A stretch of 64,000 nucleotides of DNA, from positions 310,001 to 374,000 of the forward strand of contig LSRY02000021.1 of the NCBI GenBank assembly GCA_001643675.2. Reading direction: 5' to 3'. Made by a program: the position numbers and the translations under genes. The stretch comes from Monocercomonoides exilis (Eukaryota > Preaxostyla > Oxymonadida > Polymastigidae). The notes under the pieces were generated by a model that worked only from the letters and a program-made list of their open reading frames with translations, did not search any database and was not told the DNA's origin. Shown here piece after piece: positions 1 through 12,307 of this stretch. The first letter of the stretch is position 1; each line of letters opens with the position of its first letter.

Positions 1-3000
1 TTCAGCGATATCGCCTGGCACGCCCTCAGTTAAAGAGAGTTCACCAAAATGAGTAGAAGGCAATTCTTTATACGAAGACACTCTATTCATGCTGTTCGAA
101 GTAGAAGCAGAACTGGTGCGCTGAAAGTCAGGTGAATCTGCGTGGAAAACAGAAGCCTCACTCTCATTTTCCAGATCATTCTCATCGCCATCATCAAATC
201 TGTAAGAGTCAGTCGCTTTCATCGAGTCCCTTTCATTCGCCCCGCTGCTGCTGTCTGTCAGTGAATCTGTCTCAGCTGCTCCGTTGCTCCCTTCGTTTGC
301 ATCAGTCCCCGAAATGAATGAGGGAGACTGCGGATAGAAGTTCGGCGAGTCCATCATGTCCAGCTGCAGTGAGTCTTGGTCATAGAGCGATGCATCATCA
401 GATGAGAAGTCGCTGTCACTCTCATTCTCACCACGCTTCTGAAACTGTCCATTAGAAGACAGGAAAGTCGAAGGCATATCTGCTTTCGAAGCAGCCTTGA
501 TGAATCCTGCATGGTTTGTTGAGTGACGACGCTGCTCTTTCCTGGCACGTGCAACAGAAAGAGGGAAAGACCTGTGCCGGTTGGATAGAGTAGCAGCCAA
601 GCCAATTGAGAGATCGAATCTTTTTTGTGGATGCAGATGTGCTCCTATTCGATTTCTGGCTGTGTGGCGTTTCATGTCTTCTTGTCTGTATGCTTGTGAG
701 TTAATTGCAGATGAATCTGTTCCGCGTGTTCGTGATTTGCCTGCAGACAGAGATGCACTGGACGAAGAATGGGGCATTCTATCATATGACTGAGCCATTC
801 CAAGCGTTTTAGGGTTCGCATATGATGTGTTCGATTCAATAGAACCATTTCTGAGTACACGATGAGACCTCGTTGTGAGCGATGAAGCAGAAGTTGGGCG
901 TGTGTCAGAGACAGACAAGTTGATCATCGACGATTTTTCAGATGACAGCGCATTTTCTTGAGAGACATCTGACTCAGCAAAGGCAGACTTTTCAGAGACG
1001 CCTGGTGCTTCATATACTGCAGATGGTTGGCGATGTGGCTGAGAAGGCATCAGTTCAGAAAGAGAAGATGAGCCTGTGCGGCGTGATGAGAAAGAAGAGA
1101 CAGAGCGAGGTGAGGACGGAGAGTAGTATTCGTATGAGCCCATGGAAGACGAGCTGTGTGGGGAAGACGGGGGTGACTGGTGCTGAGAGGAGGAGCTGCG
1201 TCTGCGCGGCTTCGAGGCGAGTGAATGAGAGCGTGAATGGCGCGAGCCTGAGTCGTGTAGCGAGCTGCCTTCAGATTGGGATGTGTGTGATGTTGGGATG
1301 AAGTCGACAGAGGCAGTGCTGTGGACGTCGTAGTTCTGTCTGAATGATTCGTAGTCGGAGGTGATAAACGAGGAGACAGAGGAAGGGCCTGACCGCAGAT
1401 TGGAGGAGCGGACATCTGGGCGATGCCGCGAATAGGAAGAGGCATCAGAATCATCTCCGTATGAGTAGAACATCGAGTCAGGTGTGACAGAGGCTGGTGG
1501 AGAGACAGAGCCAGACTGGAGGAAAGAGCCCTGTGAGGAGGACATCAACGAGCCAGAGGAGCTTATTGCTGCAGAGGCTGTGTTTGTCAGCGCGGTCTGT
1601 TTGACCGCTGGTGGCTGCATCGACTGCGACCTCCCTTCCAACATGCCATTTCTGTCTCTGCTTTTCGAATGGGCATTCGCTTCTTGCCCACTCCAGCGCT
1701 TGGCATCAGCATCTGCCCGTGACTCTGATATCGTCCTTCGATACCCCATCACTGGGTCGCTGCTCCTTCTCTTGTCTCTTCCTCTCTTGTCTGAATGCCG
1801 CTGGGATTTGTGAGTCATCCCAGAAGAGTGTCCAGATACTCCTGAGGCATCTGCTGCATGCACTGCTTTTGCCACAGCATCGGCAATGGCACCTCCGTCT
1901 TCTTCTCTTTCGATGTCTGCTATTTTGATCTGGTGTGAGTAGCCACTCGGTGGGAACAAGGACGGAACATTCGCTGGGAGCGAGGCAGACGGCTTCGTCT
2001 TCTTCTTCCGCTTGTTTGTGGCATCTAACTTCGATTTGTCGTCGTTTGCATTTTCCTGCTTCTTTTCCTTCTGCACATTTTCCTCTGCTTTGCTCTTCCC
2101 GCTAACAGTAGATGAAGATAATGAAGTGAAAGGAAGAGAAGAAGAAGAAGAGAAAGGAACAGAGTCAGAAGCAGAAGAAATAGAAGATGAAGAAGAAGAA
2201 GAAGCAAGCGTCTCTCTCTTCATCCTCTCCTTCTCAGCACCAAGCGACACTTGTCTGCTTCTTCTGTATCCTCTCCTTCTTCCACTTCTGCTTCCGCCTT
2301 CTGATGTCAGGTCTCTGTCATCCAGCACAGACACATCATCTGAACTCTCTGTCTCATCATCATCCTCTTCCTCTTCATCCTCATCTTCATCATATTCACC
2401 TCCTCTTCCCCTTCCTCCTCCTCCTTCCTTCTCATCTCCACTCCCTTCTATCTCGTATTCTCTGTTGTGATGTCCTCTGTGCCCTCTCTCGTTCCTGCTG
2501 CGGCTGTGGAGCGAGTGGTGAGTGTCCAGTGAGTATGTGGGCGATGTGGATGTCAGATAAGAGCTGGCTGGGCTGAGGGTCTTGTCGCTGCTCGCAAAGG
2601 AAAGAGCAGGAGAGGAAGAGCCAGAGGCGATGAAGGAGACAGGATGGGTGGAAGGAGAGAAGGAAGTGAGGAGATCAATTGCTGTGGAGCCTGAAGACAG
2701 ATATGCAGATGCTGCAGAAGGTTGGGCAATGACTGAGTTGGAGGAAGAGAAGGAGGCATAGTCAGATTCAGAGGAAGAAGAGGAGGAAGCAGATGAAGAA
2801 GAAGATGTGGATGTGGATAAGGAGGAGGAAGAGGAGGAGGAGGAAGAAAGAGCATAACTTGCACTGGTAGAAGCGGCAGACAAACCAGACGATGATGTTG
2901 ATGAAGATGATGAAGCAGTCACTGAAGAATAAGCATTCGAATGAGCTTCTGACAAGCCACTTTGCTGTGAATGAACTTTTGAAGCTGCTTTCGACAGATC

Positions 3001-3724
3001 TGTGCTTATTTCCTGTGCGAATGGTTCACTTTGGGCTGATGAAAACAAACCAATTCTGTGCTCTTTTCTCTTCGCGGTGCCACTTTCTGCCTCTTTCTGC
3101 TTCGACCCATCGCTTTCCTTCCCTTCAACTACCTTCGCATTCAAATTGCTATCGTTATTATTATTACTACTATTACTATTATTATTAGCATTATTATCAT
3201 TAGCATTATCGTTTTTCCCTCTTCCCTTCTCCCCCTCATTCGCACTTCCATTCCCATTCCCACTCACTGTCTTCCATTCATCTGCAGCATCAGCTGTGCT
3301 CCTTGTCTTCTCGTCGAGCGAAAAGGAAGGCGAACGAGCACCCCGTGATGTGTGGCGGAAGAGCGGCGTGTCAGGAAAAGAAGGAGAATTCGCAGAAGTC
3401 GAGGCAAAAGAAGGCATTGTGGGTGACAAGGCAGACAAGACACTGATGGGAACAGGGTTGTTTTGCCTGTCAATTGATGGAATGTGGAGAGAAGGGGAAG
3501 AAGAAGAGGAGGAGGAGGAGGATGATGATGAAGGAGAGGAAGAAGAAGAGGAAGAAGAAAGAGAAGAGGACAAAGAAGAGAAAGGCGGAGAAGAAGAAGA
3601 AGAAGAAGAAGTGAGTGTGCTGAAGTGTGTGGAGATGTAAGACTTTGGAGGCATTTTATTGGCGTTCTGTCTGTTGAGGTTGGAAGAGAGAGGAGGGGAA
3701 GAGTTGCCAAATGGAGGAGAAATG

Positions 3725-3756
<32 letters not shown>

Positions 3757-6700
3757 AGAGGAAGAAGAAGAAGAAGGCGACGAAATGGAAGTAACAGCAG
3801 AAACAGACGATGTGTTTGGAGAAGAGATGAGGAAGTTTGTGGGTGCTTCTGATGAGGTGTGGCGAGGGAAGAAGGGAGAAAGTGATGATGACAGAATGTT
3901 CGATGAGGGAGAAGAAGAAACAGAAGAAGAAGAAGAAGAAGAGGAAGAGGAAGATGAAGTTAAGTCTAATTTTGGTGATTCGAAAGATTGCATGGTTTTT
4001 GAGTGTGAAGCTAAGCTTGGAGAGAAAGTGTTTGTTTGAGAAGAGACAGGAGGAGAAAGAGAAGAAGATGGAGAAGAAGAGGAAGAAGAAGAAGCAGGAG
4101 AAGAGTTGTGAGTGATTGGAAGAGAATTTATGGTGATTGGGATGATCTGAAGTGGAGGTGTCATCTGAATGGCTTCTTGAGAGGAGGAGAGAGAAGAAGG
4201 ATTCTGCGAAGAAGAAGGAGGAGACGAGGAACTAAAAGAAGAAGCAGAAGAAGAAGAAGATGCAGTAGTTGTAGTAGCAGTCGTCGTTGCCGGCAAAGAA
4301 GCAATAGAAGGTGAGAACAAGATCTGTGTCCCGTCGCTGCTGAATGCAGATGGCTGGTTCATCAGCATCAGTGGCTGAGCAATCTGAGGTGATTCTCCTG
4401 TTCCGTTCAGCACACCCCCATCTGCTGGGTGTGCCACATACAGAAGAGGCATCTGGGGCTGGAAGTTGTACGCGGGCTGAGAAGGGAGGAAGATGGAGGA
4501 GGCATACGAGGCAGTGTCAGAATACTCGAATGAGGCTGCGGATTGCGAAGGGGCAACGGATGCAGGCACGATGGAGGAATATGAGGACATCGACACAGCA
4601 GAAGGAGAGGTAGAACGAGGAAGGACGGAAATTGGCTTGTAGATCTGGGTGAATTTGCTCTCGGGAAACGGGGTGGGGGCAAAGGAGGCGACAGAAAGTG
4701 TGTCAAAAGGCTGTTTTGGCTGGAGGATATTGCCATTCAGCTGGGCAGAGACTGATGGGTCAGTCAGAATCATCTGCTGCCGATGGGGCTGTGGAAGATG
4801 AACCTGTTGTTGTTGCTGCTGTTGTTGTGTTTTGAGGAACTGCTGATAGTTCTGTTGATAATTCTGTTGTTGTTGTTGCTGCTGCTGCTGCTGGTATATA
4901 ATATTCGGATTTCCCATCTGATTCATCTGATTCATCTGTCTCTGCTGGAACTGCTGCCAGTGCTGCATTTGTGATGCTGAAGAAGGCACACCCTCAGCAG
5001 AATAGCTGTTGAGTGAGTACACATCACTCATCGGCTCATTCAGCTGTGGCATAAACGAATAGGCTGATGAAGAGATAGAGAAGGTGTCAGAGGAAGAAGA
5101 AGATGAGGAAGAAGAAGAGGAAGAAGAAGAAGAGCGAATAGATGCTGGATAGAAAGAAGATGCCTGGGTGGGGACGAAGCTGGGGACAGAAGAGGCGAAG
5201 GAGACAGACGACGCCCGGGAAATGGCAGAGACAGCAGACATGGAAGAAATAGCAGAGGCGCGCGAGGGAGAGGAAGGGCGGTAGGCAACTGTTTGTGTGG
5301 AGAACTGGGAGACGACAGAAGTTGGGGTGGATGCACGTTTTGTTGGGTATGTGGGCTGCTGGGTGGCTTTGTCAGACAAGAACTGGGGGTCGTATGTGGA
5401 GTCTCCTGGTTCATTGGCAGAAGAAGAAGAGGAAGTGGGAGAAGATGAGGAAGATGAGGAAGAAGAAGAAGAGAATGAAGAGGAATAAGGTGGAGAAGCA
5501 ACTGGAGGAGAGAGTGAGGAGAAGCACTGTTTGCTGCCGGACAAACCAGGTGGAGGAGAAATAGGAATAGCTCCTGTTTCTGTGTGTTCTGTGTGTTCTG
5601 AGTGTTCTGAGTGTTCATTGCCTCCAGCTGCATTCTGTGCAGACGAATGGGCAGATGAGTGAGAAGACTGGAGAGAAGGAGAAATTGGCGGAGAGCCAAT
5701 TTGGATGGCGGTGGCTGTTGAGGCAGCAGTGGCAGAAGAGGCCCATGATTGGGCAGAAGGAGAGGAAGGGCGAGGCATCTGATGCTTCTGCTGTTGCTGC
5801 TTCAGATGGGTGAAACGAGCACTGTTCTGAGGAAAGATGCCGACACGGAGATGAGGGGGGAAAGGGTCAGAGGAAGAAGGAGATGTGGAAGAAGAAGAAG
5901 AAGAAGAAGAAGATACATTAGGATTTGAATTAGAAGAAGAGGAAGAATCCTGTTTTTCATTGCCTGTTTTATCGTTTTGTGTCTGAGATGCAGCAGAAGC
6001 AGAAGAAGCCGCAACAGCTGCAGCAGAAAGCGAGGCAGAGGTCTGCTGGTTGCGGAGGAAGTTGAGTCTTCTCTGTGCTTCTGAAGAGGAAGAGCCCTTG
6101 ATTGGATCAAAAGAAGAGACAGCGTATGGCCGTTGCGATGGAACAGGCTGAGGGACGTGGTGTCTTGTGGGTTGGAAAGAAGGCACGAATGACTGGGCGC
6201 TTGTGTTGAACATGATATTTCTGTATTTTGAGTGGGGGGAGGGCATTTTGAGGGCATCGGGTGGGTATTGGAGGAAAGGGGGGTGCGGGTTGAAGGGCTG
6301 GGCTGTGAGAGGAGGGAAGGAGGCAGAAGAAGAAGGATGAGAGGAGAGGTCAGAGGGGAGAGAATACGCTTGTTCGACTGCTTGTTGCGATGCTGGCCAT
6401 TTGAGTGGGTCAAACTGTGCTCCGTTTGGAGTGATGATGCTGCCTGGGGAGAGGGCAAAGGAGAATGAGGGAGAAGGGACAGAGGCATTGCGAGAAGAGG
6501 CAGAAGAAAGAGAAGAAATAGAAGAAATAGAAGCAGCCGGAGAAATCGCATTGACTGCCTGTGTGATCTGCACTGGCATCATCTTCATCTCCCCGTCAAT
6601 CAGAACAGGCAAAAAACCCGACTGTTCCATTGTCTGTGGTGGAGACTGCATCGAAAAGGGAGCATAAACAGCAGCCTCTTTGAAGCCTGCAGAAAGCGAC

Positions 6701-8204
6701 GCTCCAATTGCCGGCGGAGACCTGCCTGGAGAAATGGCAGCAGCACCTTTGCGAGCCCTTCTCTGACTCGCCTTCTCCTTCTTTGTGTGTTCTACTCCTG
6801 TCGAGCGGGCAATCATGTCTGAAATTGAAGCTGTTGCTGCTGCTGCTGAGGCAGAGGCAGGGGATTGAACTGCGTCTGCTCCTTCGTTTTCTCCTTCTCT
6901 TTCGAAGATGCTGCTCCCGCTGCTTCCACTTTGGCTGCTTTGGCTGCTTTCTGCCTTCTCCACGAGTGACTTCGGCAGCCCCAGCGATATCAGCGACGCT
7001 GCTGTGGGAGGTGCTGTGGGCCTGCGGTGCTCTTGGAATGACACCAAAACTCCTCCCACGTCGAGCATCCCGAGCTCAAGCACAGACACAACAGACTGGC
7101 GGAATAGGGTTGATGGAATGGAAAAGGTAGGATTTTTTATTTTTTATTTATTATTTTTTTATTATTTGAAAAAGTTTTATTTTTGCATTTATTTTTAAAA
7201 AAGAATTAGAAAGAGAAAGAGTAGATGCAATCAAATACATATAAAGAATTATAAAATAAGATAAAGCAGAAGTAGCTCAAATATAATGGCACACGTCTTC
7301 TCCTTGTTTTGTTGGCTGAAAGTGGACAAAGCCAAAGCCTCTGTACGATCCTCCTTCTTGTTTTGGCAGCTCCACACGCACAACAGATCCGTATTTCCCC
7401 ATTTCGTCCTGAACTGATTTTTCATTAAATGTCGATCGCTTTTTGTTTCCTTCCTTCGGCTTGAATCGAAGCATCACTGATGAACGAATAGAAAGCGAAT
7501 CAGCCCAATTCAGGCGAAGTTTATAACCTTCGCTCAAAAATGGAGAGTTGTCGCTCAATCTTCTCTTTGCCTCCATTGCAGATGATCTTTTGCTATACTG
7601 ACAGAATGCAACAGGTGTTCCTGTCATATAGTTCTCCTTTGCCAGCTCAAGATTCACGATTTCTCCAAAAGGACTTAATTCAAATTTGAAAAAATAAAAT
7701 TCACGAAAAATTAAACAAATGAATCAAGCAAAAAGCAAAATTATCATGAGCAAACAGTAGTATTTCTCTAAGTTGTTCGATTGTTGTTCCAGGAGGAAAA
7801 TCAGATAGTCTAAGATTTGAATTACGAGCAGCAGAATTAACTTTTAATGGTCTTTCTCGTATCCACTGATTCAAAGAAATTGAGTCATTAAAAAATTTTT
7901 TCGGATAATAAAACATACAAATCCTCCTGGATGCGAAAGCACTTTTGCAACAGTGGATTCATCTTCAAAATATACAAAACCGTAGCCAAGGCTATGATTT
8001 GAAACTCTATCTTTTTTTATTATAACTTGTTTTATTGGACCGAATGACTTAAAAATGTTTTGTAATTGTTCTTCAGTTACCAAAGGATCAATATCTCCAA
8101 CAAAAATTCCCTCTAATTTACATTATTGAATGGTTTATTGGTTTTAATAATATAAAATAAAATTTCAAACTTCCTTCATCATCGGCTGAAATTTTCATAA
8201 ACAT
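1..8204 (-). CDS. Giant three-RRM RNA-binding protein with serine-rich tail (3' partial)
   Basis: Five exons on the minus strand: 8204-8171, 8112-7919, 7865-7756, 7673-7295 and 7095 to beyond base 1, giving at least 2,604 residues with no stop before the window edge. The start is MFMKIS; the second Met at 8198 is an alternative. RRM1 spans about residues 13-88, with RNP2 IFVGDI and RNP1 LGYGFVYF. RRM2 spans about 92-165 with a weaker RNP2 (LRLSDF). RRM3 starts near 175 and carries RNP1 YRGFGFVHF. The 199-nt last intron splits RRM3: exon 5 supplies the second helix and the last strand (VGGVLVSFQ), which is the main reason for joining it. The rest is low complexity: Ser and Pro runs, a Gln run at 4800-4890, Asn runs near 3130-3220, and an Arg/Gly-rich patch near 2400-2520. 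RRM proteins bind single-stranded RNA; the target is unknown. Strong on RRMs and frame, moderate on exact junctions. Confidence 0.85.
4801..4890 (-). repeat. CAG/CAA glutamine runs
   Basis: On the coding (minus) strand two runs of mixed CAG and CAA codons give poly-Gln blocks of about 8-9 residues each, separated by NYQQNYQQF-like text. They lie in the low-complexity tail of the RRM protein. Confidence 0.75.
5581..5622 (-). repeat. 9-nt tandem repeat coding EHS/EHT units
   Basis: Inside the giant RRM protein, four tandem 9-base units encode Glu-His-Ser twice and then Glu-His-Thr twice. The pattern is a recent in-frame expansion within the disordered tail. Confidence 0.7.
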
Positions 8205-9117
8205 CAGAATTCTCAATTATAACAAAAAAAACAATTCAAAAATAAATGAAGGCAAAACTTGAAAGTTGTGATGGACGCGTCATCACCTTGAAATTTAACT
8301 TTAAACAATTACTACTCGCTAAATTGCGCAAATAGCAATTAGATGTATCTATAAAGGGTTTCTAAAAGATTTTGTTTTTTCTTTAAGTCATTTTTATCAA
8401 AATATTCAAAAACCATTTATAAAAAACAGGAGTAATTGTTCCCAAAAAATCTTTTTATTCATCTCCCAATCAATATTTTATTTTGGTTAATATTTCTGAT
8501 CAAAGTTGTTGTTTTTATGAATGTTGAGCTTATATTCTTTGTAATTCGAATCAATTAAATCTGAATGACATTTTGTTGTTGACATCCAATTTTTTAATGA
8601 AAATAGTTGATCACAAGAATAAAAGAAAGGTTAGAATGAAGAACTCATTTATTCCAAAATAAAAAATCTAGAAAATAGATAAATTTTTGTTGGAAAAAAC
8701 TAACAGGAAGTGACTGATATCAACAAATTAATTATGTTATTTTCCTTCGAAGATTCAAGTTTTAAAAGCGTTTCTTTATAATTATTAATTTCTTGAAAAA
8801 CTGGAACTCTCAAAATAAAAAATAGTAAAAACTTTTCACTCGGCAATTCATGTTAAATTGCGTTTGCATTTCAAAAAATGCAAAAATAAAAAAATAAAAT
8901 AAATTTTGGTTCACATTTTCGCCAAAAATAAATTTGAAACGAAAAAGGTACAAATGAAATGATAAGAGGCTTTTTTTTGAAAAATAATAAATCTTAAAGA
9001 AAAATAGAACAATCAAAAATTTCAATTTTGCTTTCTAACAAAAAATCAAAGCAAAATTTATATTTTATTGAATTTTCAATAAAATTTAGAATCAACAAAA
9101 ATTAAGAATATCACAAC
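8205..9117. other. AT-rich spacer between RRM gene and legumain
   Basis: About 0.9 kb with no coding signal. Both flanking genes are on the minus strand, so this holds the promoter side of the RRM gene and the 3' side of the legumain gene. One GC-richer near-palindrome at 8268-8286 stands out and is listed separately; I see nothing else. Confidence 0.6.
8268..8286. promoter_or_regulatory. Near-palindrome upstream of RRM gene
   Basis: The sequence GTGATGGACGCGTCATCAC is a palindrome apart from one extra base. It lies 64 bases upstream of the RRM gene's start codon in otherwise AT-rich DNA. Symmetry and position suggest a protein-binding site; function is inferred only. Confidence 0.35.
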
Positions 9118-10395
9118 TCAGTTCAATGAACGTAAAAATTTCAGATATTCATCAAAGTTGTCGTTGTTAAGAGTGTATTGACAAACTGCATCAAGCAAAA
9201 TACTTGTAACAGGCCAAAGGTTATGTTCATTCAGCGAGCCACAACGTTCTTCGTAAGAATCCAAAGCTCTGCGGTACAGTTCCAAATCAGGAACCAATTG
9301 CTCAGGGTGGAAGTTTGGATCTGGATATATTACGCCAAAGTATCGAGACAGGGCTTTATATCTTTTTTCCTCTTGCTTGGCTTGTGTCAGTTCCTTGTGG
9401 TAAGCAATAGCAGCATCTCCAAAAGGATTTGCCTTTGCGCGCATTTCCAGTGTTTTCATGTGCACTTCTTGTTGTTTCAAATGTTTCCAATTTCCACTTT
9501 CTCCAATGGTAGGGAAATGAATGCCTTTCTCTTCCAATCCAGCTTCTGGTGAAAGAGGTAGCTCACCAGCTAAAAATGCAGATGTTTTCAACTTCTTTAG
9601 TAATTGTGAGCCATATTCTTTTGGATGACTTTTCTTTGTGGAATCGCGAGAATGAGAAAATAGATCATCAATTGAAATTGTTTTTAAATCGTTGTTTTCT
9701 ATAAAGTTATGGAAATTTTGAGAGTACTCATTAGAAAGGCAAGTGTACTGATATTTTTCCATCGAGCAAAATGCAGCATAACTTGATTCTGTTTGGTTAG
9801 AAGCTGTGGTCGCATAAGCATTTATGTTTAATGGTAAAAGATGCAAAAACAATGATCCTGAATAGCATGCTTCCACATTTACGTATAAATTTTTATACAT
9901 ATTTCTCAAGTACATAGATTTAATGGCTTCGTTTAAATCTTGAGAATACAACTTTTTCTTTTCAGGAAAAATAAGAACACCATATGCTCCGTGATCGTTC
10001 AAATACAAATAGACATTATCGTCTTTTGTAGAGTTCAAAACTTTTCCATTTGCTTTTGCAGAGTCACCTGTAATTACAGCCAAATATTTTTCTGGGGTAA
10101 CATCAGCTCCACGGTAATCAATATTGTTTGATCCAATGTAAACGTCAGGTCCGTCGGGAAAGTTAAATATCTGTTCTGGAAACGGATTTGCATCCATATG
10201 TGCAACGTCATCATATGCCATTGTGATGATATGATTGGGATCAAATCCATTTCTTATTAAAATTTTATAGGTTCGAAACACATCTGATTGATGACGATAA
10301 TTTGTCCAGCCATTGGAACTTGCCAACAAAACAGCCCAATTCCCGCAGTATGAAAGTTTCAGTAAGAATGTGAATGCAAAACAAAAGATGAACAT
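9118..10395 (-). CDS. Legumain-type asparaginyl endopeptidase (peptidase C13)
   Basis: A single exon of 425 residues, counting from the Met at 10395, which opens a clear signal peptide (hydrophobic residues 2-16). The frame stays open upstream to a Met at 10491, but that start would bury the signal peptide, so I prefer 10395. The C13 catalytic dyad is visible: His135 in NDHGAYG and Cys177 in EACYSGS, the legumain form rather than the GPI-transamidase form. The C-terminal 100 residues include RCGSLNEHNLW and a late Cys, which fits the legumain stabilising prodomain. Family members cleave after Asn in acidic lysosome- or vacuole-like compartments and mature by removing the C-terminal region. 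No intron is needed, unlike most neighbours. Ends in TGA. Confidence 0.93.
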   Translation of the reverse strand: MFIFCFAFTFLLKLSYCGNWAVLLASSNGWTNYRHQSDVFRTYKILIRNGFDPNHIITMAYDDVAHMDANPFPEQIFNFPDGPDVYIGSNNIDYRGADVTPEKYLAVITGDSAKANGKVLNSTKDDNVYLYLNDHGAYGVLIFPEKKKLYSQDLNEAIKSMYLRNMYKNLYVNVEACYSGSLFLHLLPLNINAYATTASNQTESSYAAFCSMEKYQYTCLSNEYSQNFHNFIENNDLKTISIDDLFSHSRDSTKKSHPKEYGSQLLKKLKTSAFLAGELPLSPEAGLEEKGIHFPTIGESGNWKHLKQQEVHMKTLEMRAKANPFGDAAIAYHKELTQAKQEEKRYKALSRYFGVIYPDPNFHPEQLVPDLELYRRALDSYEERCGSLNEHNLWPVTSILLDAVCQYTLNNDNFDEYLKFLRSLN

Positions 10396-11210
10396 TTTAC
10401 CAAGCAACTTTGATCTTTTTCCATTATATAAAAGAATGTCAATTTCGAAAATAATTGATTCATCAAATAACGTTATTTCATGTAATTTCATATTTGTGCA
10501 TTCTATTACACAAATTCAACGAAGCTTTATTTGAAAATTACGTTCAGAAAAACGAAGATTTTGTAAAGAATAAACATAGAAAACATATTTCACAATTTAT
10601 TTCAATACAATTCTCTTTGTTTTTGTTTTTTCAAGATTTTTTTTTAATTAATTTTATTTTAAATATTTTTTCGATTATTTATTTTTTTATTTTTTTATTT
10701 TAGAAATGAGTGCGGTTGAAAGAATGAATGAATATTACAGAAATAATCTTTAATATTTATTTTTGTCAAGTTCCTCTTCAATAAAAAAGAAACAATTAAA
10801 AAATATCATTTACAAATTATGCAAAAGACACCGGACAAGATCAATATCACAATAACCACAAGAGGACTAATTCTGATAATTTTCCTTAACAATATATCTC
10901 ATCAATGCAAACTCATTTGTGTGATTATTTATGAAATAACATTTTCACTTTAAAAAATTCCATTCCGAAATTTTTATTTGAGCATTTGTGAGTGAACAAC
11001 GAATTATTTTTTTATTATTATTGATTGCTTTTTCCATTTTCAACTCTTACACTTTCTTTTTATAAAAAAAGAGTGATGTGTTTATCATAAAAATAAAAAT
11101 TTTAAAAGAATGATGTAAAACCTTTCGATTGAAGACACTACTAAAAAAAAAAACAATTTCCAAAAGAATCTCCCATCTTTTGATTATATAATCATCGTTT
11201 GTGATATTTT

Positions 11211-11430
11211 TTTCGAAAAGTCGCAAATGTTAAATTTTCAAATAATGTTTATCTTCATATTTTGCTCAAATTTCTGTAAACATTCAATTATCTTCACTTG
11301 AATGCATGAAATACAATTATTCAAAAAAGGATTCCATATTAGTAAAGTTTGGTGCATGTTAAAAGAAATTTGAGCAAAATATGAAGATTAACATTATATG
11401 AAAATTTAACATTTGAAACTTTTCAAAAAG
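11211..11430. repeat. Imperfect inverted repeat, arms about 70 bp
   Basis: Left arm about 11211-11283 and right arm about 11356-11430 are reverse complements with a handful of mismatches. Shared core pieces are CAAATGTTAAATTTTCA, ATCTTCATATTTTGCTC and AAATTTC. The spacer is about 72 bp and codes for nothing. I see no target-site duplication or transposase, so it may be a MITE-like element, a local inverted duplication, or a transcribed hairpin. Confidence 0.7.
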
Positions 11431-11580
11431 AATAACCAAATTATTATGTGAGTTACAAGAAAACGTAGGCAAATTATAAAATGATGAGATTGTATTCCAA
11501 AAAAAATCCATTTAATAAACGAAGACTTTTGAAAAAATATAATACTCTTTATTTATGAAATAATTTTTCTTCATTATCAA

Positions 11581-11624
11581 CAACAACAACAACAATAACA
11601 ACAACAATAACAATAAATAAATTA

Positions 11625-11655
<31 letters not shown>
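11581..11655 (+). repeat. AAC-rich microsatellite ending in poly-A29
   Basis: CAA units pass through CAATAA variants into an unbroken run of 29 A from 11627 to 11655. It is intergenic. Confidence 0.9.
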
Positions 11656-11657
<2 letters not shown>

Positions 11658-12307
11658 TCTCAAAATCTGTAAAAATTTTTTCTCGCTATTCATTTTCAAC
11701 TTTATTTAATAGAAAAATAGTTTTTTAAAGCTGAGTTTAAAAAAAAATGTCAAATTTATTCAAATATCGCTTATTATAAAATGGATGATTATTTATAATG
11801 AAAGAGTGAAATAAAACAATAAAAAAAAAGAAATAGAAAAGCTTCAAAAAATAAATTGAAAATAAAAGCACAGACACTAATAATATAATAGGTTAATAAA
11901 ATTCTTATTGAAAATAAATTGTTTTTGAAAAAAGTGGCAGGTTTCATTCAATCGACTAAAAAAAAACAATGTAATCTGATAAAAAGAAAACATTATAACA
12001 TTCACTTAAAAACAGGTAACAAACTGAATATCAAATAAAAATACAACAGAAAAGATCGTTATAAAAATGCTGATAAAAATTATTTTTTATCTCTTGTAAA
12101 TATTAAACTTTCTGCAAATACCAAAACATAAAGACTTTTACAGAAAATTCAAATACATAAAAACTGTAACGAAAACTAAAACTAAAACCAAAATAATTTA
12201 AAAATTATGCATAATTAAAGCAATCAAGATTTCAAAGCTTCAAGCACATAAAACAAAAAACGAAAACGAAAACAAAATAAACTAATGAAAAAAGTTCAAT
12301 TCCATTC

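Larger units (their letters stand above)
10396..12307. other. Long AT-rich spacer with inverted repeat and poly-A
   Basis: About 1.9 kb without a supportable gene, between legumain and the 3' end of NECAP, both on the minus strand. It holds a large imperfect inverted repeat (11211-11430) and an AAC-rich stretch running into a poly-A tract (11581-11655), listed separately. Confidence 0.6.

Noticed and set aside
2012-4115. Plus-strand Glu-rich open frames
   Set aside because: They are short, break at stops and shift frame, while the opposite strand is open without interruption for 7 kb and belongs to a protein with recognisable RRMs.
5040-6551. Minus-strand Leu-rich open frames
   Set aside because: They are the off-frame reading of Ser codon runs (CTT instead of TCT) within the giant RRM gene.
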